The notes under the pieces were generated by a model, which did not search any database, was not told the DNA's origin, and saw only the letters and a list, made by a program, of their open reading frames with translations. Shown piece after piece: positions 1-7,809 of a stretch of DNA of 64,000 nucleotides. A program made the translations under genes and the position numbers. Numbering within the stretch: position 1 is the stretch's first letter; the number at the start of each line of letters is the position of its first letter. The stretch is from Paralvinella palmiformis (lineage: Eukaryota; Annelida; Polychaeta; Terebellida; Alvinellidae): contig JAODUP010000032.1 of assembly GCA_025642065.1 (NCBI GenBank), positions 1,547,501 to 1,611,500 on the forward strand, written 5' to 3'.

Positions 1-320
1 CTCACCCTGGACAATATAGTTGATCAGATGTCAACAACAGTGATCAACCACCTCCACGGAAGCGATGACAGCTGGACGAGTTCGATGATGAAGTTAACCA
101 ACAGCCAAACAATGGAGAACTCCAAGCCTATCAACAGGATGTAGTAAAACAATTGTGCTTGTGTACTACAGTGATGGAAGGAACACACAACTGAATATCC
201 ATCACTATCATGTATTGCAAGGAACGTCCTCTGCGTCATGCCCACAAGTGCTGCTAGTGAGCGAACCTTCAGCCTGGCTGGCCACTGGCCATGTTGTATG
301 TGCTAGGATATCCACTTTGA
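1..320 (+). pseudogene. hAT transposase C-terminal relic
   Basis: The frame starting at 223 reads NVLCVMPTSAASERTFSLAG. This matches the conserved motif of the hAT transposase dimerisation domain (Pro, then Thr-Ser, Ser-Glu-Arg, Phe-Ser, Ala-Gly). A stop follows about ten codons later and the upstream open stretch (1-141) ends in TAG, so no intact transposase is present. The 1-141 stretch may be more of the same element, but I could not align it. It is a dead fragment cut by the window edge, and no terminal repeat could be assigned. Confidence 0.7.
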
Positions 321-484
321 AATCATTTAGTGAAGTGACATCTTATTCCTGAATAGTGCTATTCATCATACGAAATAGTCACTATAGGATACTACGGGAT
401 GTTAATATAAAGATGTGAATAAGTTCCAATGGAAAAGTTGAGTTCGTTTTTTAATACATTATCTTAATAACAGCAATATTTGGT

Positions 485-670
485 ATGTTTCGGGTTCGGA
501 CTCCATTCTTGTTGGTTGGGCTAGGTACGGATTATAGTCTTGGCACGGGTTCAATAACATTTTTATATGTGTACGGGTTGGGTTCGGGTTGCTATTTGTG
601 GGTTTGGGTTAAGTGTGGGTTGAGTAGTTGCGGGTTAGGTCGAGTATGGGTTCAGTATTCCAACCCGTAC
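485..670. repeat. GGGTT-rich degenerate repeat
   Basis: This stretch is made of irregular GGGTT, GGGTTC and GGGTTG blocks broken by short spacers, and it ends in the opposite sense (CCAACCCGTAC near 661-670). It is low-complexity and strongly G-biased on the + strand. It resembles degenerate telomere-like or transposon-internal repeats. The long open frame through it is a by-product of the repeat. Confidence 0.5.
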
Positions 671-1200
671 AGGGCTCTAGTATGTATCTGGAATGTGCAC
701 ACCATCACATTTGAAGGTGGGCCCAGAGCCAAAAACGCATATGTGAGAGGTGGAATAATGTCTTTGGAAAACCAGTTGGGGATCTTCACTCAACCATCTG
801 GAAATAGATTGATAGCATCCCAGAAGAGCAAAGTCAGGTTGCTACTGGACGACTCCAAGATCACAATGGTGAACGACCTGCGAAACGTGTACGACATCAC
901 ACAAAGAAACTGCACACTAAGCTCCACTACCTCTGCACTGACAGACGTTATGACAGCAGGTGGATGTTGAATGGCTCGGCCACTGTGTAAGATAGAACTA
1001 GATTGTGATAAACCCACTCCAACGTTTTACATGTTATGTTGTGATTTGCTAAACTTGTAAATAGTGTTATATCTTGGGTGAATAAAAAAATTATCCTAAT
1101 TAAAATTTGCTAAATATGTGAGTGGGGTAATGTAAAGTGATGTCTCTGTGTCGGGTTATGTCCGAGTGTTTTTAAAAATTTATAGTGAGGTTATGTCTGG
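671..1200. other. unclassified stretch after the hAT relic
   Basis: An open frame runs on to 970 with ordinary amino-acid composition over its last 80 codons (positions 720-970), but I recognise no domain. The rest is AT-rich. An AATAAA-like signal lies near 1080. It may be more transposon sequence or an upstream exon of the next gene; nothing decides this. Confidence 0.3.
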
Positions 1201-1281
1201 GTGCGATTTATCCAGTGTGTTTATGCCCGTTTACCGAGCGTGGCATCAATAATTATCATAAAATTATATTCTGATCTAAAG

Positions 1282-1562
1282 GTGGAGCCGCTAAGTGGCA
1301 ATCAAACAGAAGCTCTTAAAAGGAACACCCCACTGGAAACCACTGGACACATTTTGAGCATCAACTTGTCTGAACCAACTCATGATAGACCCATCAACAT
1401 TTCTTTATCAATCGGATTTAAAGAAGAAAGACGAATTAAAACTAACCGAACCGTCATATACGTTCTTATCAAGCAGCGTAATAAGTGGGAAAAAACAGAT
1501 GTTATGTTTTATGACAAGGAGTTAGGTGCTCTACAAATAGATGCTACTTGTAAAGTTGAAGG
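1282..1562 (+). CDS. exon a of candidate ZU5/UPA gene
   Basis: The frame is open from 1201, but there is no ATG start. An AG at 1280-1281 gives a possible acceptor and the upstream boundary is uncertain. The exon ends after two bases of a Gly codon, before GTTAGT at 1563. The 89-nt intron that follows closes at TTGTAG (1651), and the split Gly codon is restored. The C-terminal part reads KWEKTD followed by a beta-strand-rich segment, as at the end of ZU5-like domains. Confidence 0.5.
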
Positions 1563-2678
1563 GTTAGTGTGCATTCCTCATTCATCGATTAAATTATTAA
1601 ATCTAATGACCCTCATATAACGCTTAAGTTAATATGTCTTTATTCTTGTAGGGTCTTAACACTAACGACCAAGAAGGAATATTTCGAGCAATTTACACAG
1701 GCAGACATCCAGAGAATAGGAGATGCTGCCCAGGAAATGATTGACATCGACATAGTGACATTCTTCATTTCTTACAACAACCGACAGCGTACGATCTTTG
1801 TAGAATGTTGTTTGAAAGAGAATCTTACAGCTGAACTGCAAAAAGTGAAGGAAAGAGGATTCTTCCAGCTTAGTGCTCCAAGCCCTGATTTTCAGTTGAA
1901 AACGATCAGAGGGCGGGCACAAATAACAGTTTCTCTATCTGGCCAACTACGTTTTAAAAGAGGTGATACGGTTTTGACCTACGAACGTAGTTTAAACACC
2001 GCAAACGCTTCCGATATCATAGAAACAGAACGAATGAATAATTTTAAGAACCAAAGTGAACTGATTGGCTGGGTTACATTTAGTGTAGAATCCAAGTACG
2101 CAGCACAAAGTGTCGAGACAAACAAAGATGGCACAGCTTGTGTGCTACCTTTGCTTATTAGAAACAATGAAATGGTATGTAAACATATATATATGGTACG
2201 GAACAGATTTAATTGAGATGCATGTTTAAAAATATATTTTATGATAATTAAAAACTCTATTTTTAACTTTAATTATTAACTATGATCTTTTTCTATTTCA
2301 GGAGATAAACAAGAAATGGTGGGGTAAGCATTTATTATTCAATAACAAAACCAGTATTATGCATACACACAAATACTTGTTAATTGTGATTTAAATTGTG
2401 CCTATCAAAACATTTACACAAACTTTATATCTAAGTAAATATTTATACCTAATATATGTCACAGAAGAAACGACTCTTGAAGATATTAGGCAAAAAAATG
2501 CATTTTATTATAACATGAGTTGATTCTGTTTTTTTTAAAGCAGTGTCTAAATATTTTACCATAATTAAAACCTATGTAAAAGATATAATTCAAATATTAG
2601 AATTTATCATGAATAATGTTTGCAGTTCTGAACGTAACATCGACTGTTAATAATGGCTTGTAAACTTATCGTTAACAC

Positions 2679-2717
<39 letters not shown>

Positions 2718-3724
2718 GCTTTTCCTAACAACAGGTACGGATATTGTCAAAGCAGCAAGACTAATAAAGAAGGATATCTTTGTGATGGACAATTTGTCGA
2801 CATTCTTAGAAAACGTGTTAAAATTAGCTCCCATACAAGTAAAGCAGATACAAGAAGATTACAAAGACCGATTTGATCAACTAGATGCTGGCATCGTGAG
2901 TTGGCAAAATGAGAAAAAAATATCTAGAAATGTTGATTCAGTCGTTGAAAGAAGAAACTAACCGAAATCCCAAATTTGAGATGATTACAAGTAATAGTTC
3001 ACACATCTGTTTCTTATTTCAGTCTATAATTTCGAACAAATTCATTTGACCCGCGCACGCACGCGCACGCGCACACATACGCATGGACGCACACAAAGAA
3101 ACACCTACGCACAAGTAGACATTAGCCGAGCCATACGAACGTATAGGACACTAACAAAATCTTATCCGTTTCATGTAGGAACGCTACTAGAATATCCAGA
3201 CTTCAACGATTCATTTTCCCGGTTTCGCAGCAAAACCGAGGTAATGGAACAGGATTCAAGTTCCAGTGAAGAGGATGATATAGAAGAAATAATAGAACTA
3301 CCCCATACATCTACAGAACCTGTGCTACTTGTGGCTAGACCGAAAACAGCAGTAAAGAGTATTCCTGGACCGAAAAGGTTGTCCAACGATTTTACTCCAC
3401 AGGTGAAAAAATAAAACATTTTATTCATAAATCAGAAAATCCCAAACCTTCTAATAATGACATTAACCCAGTATTAAATAACACTGTAAGAATTTTGATT
3501 CTAAATATTCTCTCCATTATATTTGAAACTAATTGTTTAGTATTAAGAATGTTTATATTTTGTGCACGTCTCTAATATATTTTCGGACGTAATTAGTTGT
3601 GGAACCTAGGTTATTAAATAATTGCATATTCACCGACTAAATCTATTTCAAATTCCAGGTGGTTACCAACTCCGAGTTAGGTGAGCACAGTAGCATCGTA
3701 ATTTCTAACCAAAACGTTCGGTAA
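1282..3724 (+). CDS. 3' part of a candidate ZU5/UPA-death domain protein gene (apparently frameshifted)
   Basis: Six exons can be joined in phase: 1282-1562, 1652-2174, 2302-2323, 2735-2990, 3023 (or 3116)-3402 and 3659-3724 (TAA). Exons 1-2 encode beta-rich sequence resembling the ZU5 and UPA region of UNC5/PIDD-like and invertebrate death-domain proteins. An ISYN..Q stretch is followed by a long charged segment and then an IRGRAQITVSLSG motif. Exon 4 looks helical with a central Trp, like a death domain. The tail is acidic (SSSSEEDD) and then basic. The 5' end is not found. The reading frame breaks at A7 (2914-2920), so this is either a pseudogene or a one-base sequence error. The family call is a judgement from pattern; the splice phases are visible directly. 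Confidence 0.5.
1652..2174 (+). CDS. exon b of candidate ZU5/UPA gene
   Basis: It starts after TTGTAG and ends in phase 0 with Met before GTATGT (2175). It encodes about 174 residues with alternating hydrophobic strands (positions 1737-1820 and 1905-1990), a charged helix between them, and a final strand ending LPLLIRNNEM. Composition and length suit one globular UPA-like domain. It is the longest uninterrupted coding block of this gene. Confidence 0.55.
2302..2323 (+). CDS. 22-nt microexon c
   Basis: The microexon is preceded by TTCTATTTCAG and followed by GTAAGC, both strong splice signals. It encodes EINKKWW plus one base. Phase 0 in and phase 1 out fit exactly between exon b (ends in phase 0) and exon d (begins with the last two bases of a Gly codon). 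This double phase match is the main evidence that it is real. Confidence 0.55.
2679..2716. repeat. (ATA)n microsatellite
   Basis: An almost perfect trinucleotide tract of about 12 units lies 18 bases before the acceptor of exon d. Confidence 0.95.
2735..2990 (+). CDS. exon d, death-domain-like, frameshifted at A7
   Basis: It begins after AACAACAG and continues the microexon in frame. The first part predicts amphipathic helices ending IVSWQNEKK, with the Trp where death domains usually have one. In frame, a TAA stops it at 2959. Shifting by one base at the A7 run (2914-2920) instead gives YLEMLIQSLKEETNRNPKF, a good continuing helix, then a GTAATA donor at 2991 in phase 1. The shifted frame is the more protein-like, so I read this as a one-base indel. 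Confidence 0.5.
3023..3402 (+). CDS. exon e, acidic tail of candidate ZU5/UPA gene
   Basis: Two acceptors fit the phase. One is TTATTTCAG ending at 3022, which leaves an intron of only 32 nt. The other is the AG ending at 3115, after a CA/CG-rich repeat, which leaves a 125-nt intron; the repeat at 3046-3100 would then be intronic. The 3' half encodes a run of Ser and acidic residues (3253-3290) and a Pro/Lys-rich stretch. The exon ends CAG before GTGAAA at 3403, in phase 0. Confidence 0.4.
3659..3724 (+). CDS. terminal exon f
   Basis: It follows AAATTCCAG. In phase 0 from exon e it reads VVTNSELGEHSSIVISNQNVR, then TAA at 3722-3724. Its length and phase agree with a last coding exon. An ATTAAA-like string follows shortly after, near 3734, but no firm polyadenylation site can be set. 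Confidence 0.45.
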   Translation: MVTNSELGEHSSIVISNQNVR

Positions 3725-3862
3725 TGAGACCAATTAAAACTAAACTATTCAAACAATAATAAATATACCACGATTATCTAAATGTGGTATAAATGTACAT
3801 CATATAGACTTAGATACGGTTTAGAGAACCATTCTGTGATATTATTATTATAAACCTCTCTC

Positions 3863-3947
<85 letters not shown>

Positions 3948-4720
3948 GGCAGGCATCTCCTTGGGTATTAAGCTGCGGACAGAGTTTTTCCCATATTATG
4001 AGTAATTAGGTTGCACTGCATTTGTTAAATGTATAGCTATTATAATCCCGACGTGTCATTCGCAGTATCGGAGATCTGCCTGAAATCCGCTGTTCTCGAC
4101 CATGGGTCAAATAGATCAAGTGGATAGGCGCTTTAATTTAGATCCCACCACACCTAACTGCATATACTTAGGGACGCTAAATTAAGCGTGAATGAACGTT
4201 CCCTTAGTGATGAACGGAAACGTATGAGGGTTAGCTGTTAGGTTCGAGTAAATCATAGTATTTACTCAGGTTTGAGACGATATTTCGTTCTAGTCCAGTA
4301 ATAATCCATTGTCTGGTATTGCTACTCTGTTTATATTTTAGTTAAATCGCTTTAGTGAGTCCATACTGAGTTAGTGTACATTCTCTTTGTTATGAATAAA
4401 CTGTTAACACGCTGAAGCTATATATAGGGCTTGACTTTTCACTTAGGTTAGAGAAGAACTTCGACGCCAGACCAGTCGGACGTGTATTGATACATGGTTC
4501 ATATATGTAGGATTTATTCAGTTATTCGAACCCAGAATAAAGCTGAGGTGTCGAAATGCTTTATATACAGGTTTCTTTTGGACCACAGAAAATTACTGTT
4601 GAATGTAAACTGTGGTGTCAAAATAGTTTATGATATGTATGTAGCAAGTCACCATTGCACCACACGCACGTGTTGTTTGTTGCGAGCTTTGGTATCAAAT
4701 GGTATGTTTTTTACGTGCTT
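3725..4720. other. intergenic, no gene seen
   Basis: It contains a long CA tract (listed separately) and about 700 bases of moderately AT-rich sequence. Open frames are short and none is recognised. It might be part of an old retroelement flank, but no paired terminal repeat was found. Confidence 0.5.
3866..3943. repeat. (CA)n microsatellite
   Basis: An uninterrupted run of about 39 CA units. Confidence 0.98.
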
Positions 4721-5331
4721 CCGCTTTTTGTACGTAGCCTGCATGTAGCCGCTTTCCTGTGGGCGTGACATATTTGTCGCGTACGAAAAGCGAATTAGCT
4801 GGTTCCCACAGGCTGATGAGTAGACCAGACACATGCTTAGGTATACGCACACATCTATCAATATGTGGAGGTATGGAACATTTTATTTTTAGATTAATGT
4901 ATGTATAGTTGTATTTAGATTTATGGAGGTAGGTCTCGAAGGATGTTTAGATATGTTGATGCTCTGTGCCTGTTGCCTCTTAAAACTGATCTTTGAAGAC
5001 AGTGACAATTGGGTTATATAGTTTATATAGTATTGCTTTGAAGAAAGATATAGCAACTGAAAAATAGCTATAAATAGGGCTGCTTAGATAATTAAGCTAA
5101 ACATTCTCACTACTGCCGTGATCTGACTTGGGTTTTTACACCCAAACTCCACGGCTGTAGGTGATTCGCATTTTGATTTTGCTTGGCGGCTTAGGGACTG
5201 GTGAGACATTACACATGTCTCAGCAAGAAAAGTCGCCACTCTGGATTCAGTCCCCTGAAGAAACGTCCAGAGTTTGAATTCACGGTTCGAGATTCTCTGT
5301 GCCTGTGCCTTATTATACACAGCTAAAGCAC
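4721..5331 (+). repeat. left arm of large inverted repeat
   Basis: Read in reverse complement, this arm matches 6020-6360 and then 7492-7755. The two arms translate to near-identical peptides in opposite orientation, including AVYNKAQAQRISNREFKLW and MIDVCVYLSMCLVYSSACG. Nucleotide differences are few in the inner 250 bases. The outer edge is sharp: CCGCTTTTTG at 4721 pairs with CAAAAAGCGG ending at 7755. It is probably a fold-back type transposon arm. No transposase is recognised. Confidence 0.85.
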
Positions 5332-5430
5332 ACACACACGCACGCACGCATACACGCACAGCATACACGCACGCATACACACACGCATACACACACGCAT
5401 ACACAGCACGCATACACACACGCATACAGT
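5332..5430. repeat. imperfect CA/CG dinucleotide tract
   Basis: CACACG, CATACACG and CACACGCATACA units lead from the inverted-repeat arm into the minisatellite. It is simple sequence, and the long His/Thr-rich open frames over it are artefacts. Confidence 0.85.
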
Positions 5431-5470
5431 CACACAGTCACAGTGTCACAGTGTCATACAGTCACAGTCA

Positions 5471-5670
5471 CAGTGTCACTCACTCTCACACAGTCTCACT
5501 CACTCTCACACAGTGTCACTCACTCTCACACAGTGTCACTCACTCTCACACAGTGTCACTCACTCTCACACAGTGTCACTCACTCTCACACAGTGTCACT
5601 CACTCTCACACAGTGTCACTCACTCTCACACAGTGTCACTCACTCTCACACAGTGTCACTCACTCACTCA
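5471..5670. repeat. 20-bp minisatellite, ten units
   Basis: Ten head-to-tail copies of CAGTGTCACTCACTCTCACA, almost without variation (one unit has CTC for GTC, and the last drifts into CACT repeats). It sits in the spacer between the inverted-repeat arms. The low divergence between units suggests recent expansion. Confidence 0.95.
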
Positions 5671-5756
5671 CTCACTCACTCACAAATAAAACGCATTCCT
5701 ACAGATTCATAAACGTTTAAAGGATTCTACTCTCTTATACAGGTTCTTCAAAGAAG

Positions 5757-5846
5757 ATGCAGTTTCTAAAGAAATGTAACTGGCAGGTTTCCAGCGACGA
5801 TGAGTATTCTGACGATTTTGAATCTGACATAAGTAGTGATAGTTAG
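5757..5846 (+). other. small acidic open frame in the inverted-repeat spacer
   Basis: ATG at 5757 to TAG at 5846 encodes 29 residues, ending in a Ser/Asp/Glu-rich run (SSDDEYSDDFESDISSDS). The region just upstream has an acceptor-like CTTATACAG. It could be the acidic N-terminus or a leftover of a transposase, or it could be chance. Nothing shows it is expressed. Confidence 0.25.
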
Positions 5847-5976
5847 ATAGATTAATGTTAATCTATCGGCATAAACATGGATTTTTTGAATAGTATTGTT
5901 ATCATGATTACGTTGGTTAGTTATGTGCAGTGTCTGTTACTATTTCTTTCACTGTCAGGCCACTCTAATCTATCTT

Positions 5977-5978
<2 letters not shown>

Positions 5979-6017
<39 letters not shown>
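5979..6017. repeat. (TA)n microsatellite
   Basis: About 19 TA units run into GTGTGTG just before the right inverted-repeat arm. Confidence 0.95.
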
Positions 6018-6019
<2 letters not shown>

Positions 6020-6360
6020 TGTGTGTTTTAGCTGTGTATAATAAGGCACAGGCACAGAGAATCTCGAACCGTGAATTCAAACTCTGGACGTTTCTTCAGG
6101 GGACTGAATCCAGAGTGGCGACTTTTCTTGCTGAGACATGTGTAATGTCTCACCAGTCCCTTAGCCGCCAAGCAAAATCAAAATGCGAATCACCTACAGC
6201 CGTGGAGTTTGGGTGTAAAACACCCAAGTCAGATCACGGCAGTAGTGAAAAAAAAAACAATTATCTAAGCAGCCCTATTTAAAAGCTATTTTTCAATTGC
6301 TGTATTTTTTCTTAAAAACAATACTATATAAACTATATCCCCAATTTTCCTCTTCAAAAA
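6020..6360 (-). repeat. right arm of inverted repeat, inner part
   Basis: It is the reverse complement of about 4,995-5,331 and starts in TTTTAGCTGTGTATAATAAG. It shows a few substitutions and an expanded A-run (6248-6256) compared with the left arm. The arm contains a small perfect hairpin, GAGACAT/ATGTCTC, present in both copies. Confidence 0.85.
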
Positions 6361-7412
6361 TTTTTACAACGGGCAGGCGTCCGAAGCGACTACTATTAAA
6401 ACTTTTTAAACTTAATTCTATTAAAAGACGACATCTGCGCTGAAGCAGACCGTTTTAAACGCGCCCTTTTACGGGTTTGAATTATTTTCAAAACCCCCTT
6501 TTTGCTTTTCTAACTATTGTAGTTCTTAAATGTTATTTATGACCAGAAAGATTAGAGCTAACCTTGAATGTCATAGTACAAACTGGACATAACTGGACCT
6601 AGGAAAGATAATTCTATTCCCCATCCCAAAAGGGTAAATTTTTATATAAAGTTTGTTATATAAAACACACCAACCGCGCGAGCCGTGTCCAATGCCACCG
6701 CTCGAGATGCGATGAAATGTTTCTTTTCCCTTGGGGGTTACTTATAATGTTTTAAAAGGCGTATTTTTGGCCTGCTACAGTCATTTAAATGCTGGAAAAC
6801 CCAAAACCCAAACACTTAAACGGCGTGCCTCCAAAGACGCAAAAAAGTACATGGATTATACAGCTCTAATCAACTTTTCTTGAATGCAGGGAAAAAATAG
6901 TCTCCCGCATAGAAAACGGAACTTTCTCAACCGCAGCATAATATGCCTTGTGATATTTGCTGGAGGGTCAAATACCTCATAAAAATACAAATCCAATAAA
7001 TACTATGACCTACTCGTCACTATTATAACAATTTATATCGGCGCTTTATCAGACCGTTATGGCGGAATTGCCGTTCTATATATTAACATTTTCAAATCAG
7101 ACCTAATGTCTGCTATACAAACTATAATTATAATATAGGGTTTTATTAATGACAAGGAGACTAAAGTTAGCCTTGAATGTCATAGCACAGACTGGACATA
7201 ACTGGACATAGGAAAGATACTTCTATTCCCACAAATAACTAAGGTGAATTATATATACAATTAAACTTGTTATATAAAACACACCAACCACACGAGCCGT
7301 GTCCAATGCCACCGCTCGAGATGCGATGCAGTGTTTCTATTCCTGAGTCAGGAGTATATGTTTTAAGAGCGTACTGTGTCTAGTGTGCGCGCATTTATAT
7401 ATATATATATAT

Positions 7413-7482
<70 letters not shown>

Positions 7483-7491
7483 AGGGTACAT
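6361..7491. repeat. insertion in right arm built of two diverged direct repeats
   Basis: This block has no counterpart in the left arm. Positions 6540-6725 and 7150-7340 are clearly related (shared TGTCATAGYACARACTGGACAT and CACACGAGCC/GTGTCCAATGCC elements), spaced about 610 bases apart. A weaker shared motif (GCGCT..AGACCGTT) lies near 6437 and 7040. A TA/GT microsatellite (7397-7480) closes it. It is either an inserted tandem repeat or a segment lost from the left arm. Confidence 0.7.
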
Positions 7492-7755
7492 AGTAAGAGG
7501 CAACAGGCACAGAGCATCAACATATCTAAACCTCCTTCGAAACCTACCTCCATAAATCTAAATACAACTATACATACATTAATATAAAAATAAAATGTTC
7601 CATACCTCCACATATTGATAGATGTGTGCGTATACCTAAGCATGTGTCTGGTCTACTCATCAGCCTGTGGGAACCAGCTAATTCGCTTTTCGTACGCGAC
7701 AAATATGTCACGCCCACAGGAAAGCGGCTACATGCAGGCTACGTACAAAAAGCGG
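7492..7755 (-). repeat. right arm of inverted repeat, outer part
   Basis: It is the reverse complement of 4,721-4,984 with few differences, resuming at AGAGGCAACAGGCACAGAGC. Beyond 7755 the sequence turns into GT and GA simple repeats (GA run 7779-7808) and the match ends. Confidence 0.85.
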
Positions 7756-7773
7756 TGTGTGGGTGTGTGTTTG

Positions 7774-7807
<34 letters not shown>

Positions 7808-7809
<2 letters not shown>

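Noticed and set aside
485..970. 161-codon open frame as a host gene
   Set aside because: The first two thirds are translated GGGTT repeats and the last third matches no family I recognise; no start context or splice support.
2881..2900. GTGAGT at 2896 as the donor of exon d
   Set aside because: It is a good donor by sequence, but splicing there puts both acceptors of exon e out of frame and removes the Trp-containing helix.
5274..5690. CRISPR array
   Set aside because: The 20-bp units are head-to-tail without unique spacers, in animal DNA; it is a minisatellite.
5274..5720. Long open frames rich in His/Ser/Thr across the minisatellite
   Set aside because: They are products of the 20-bp and CA repeats being free of stops; composition follows the repeat unit and no domain is present.
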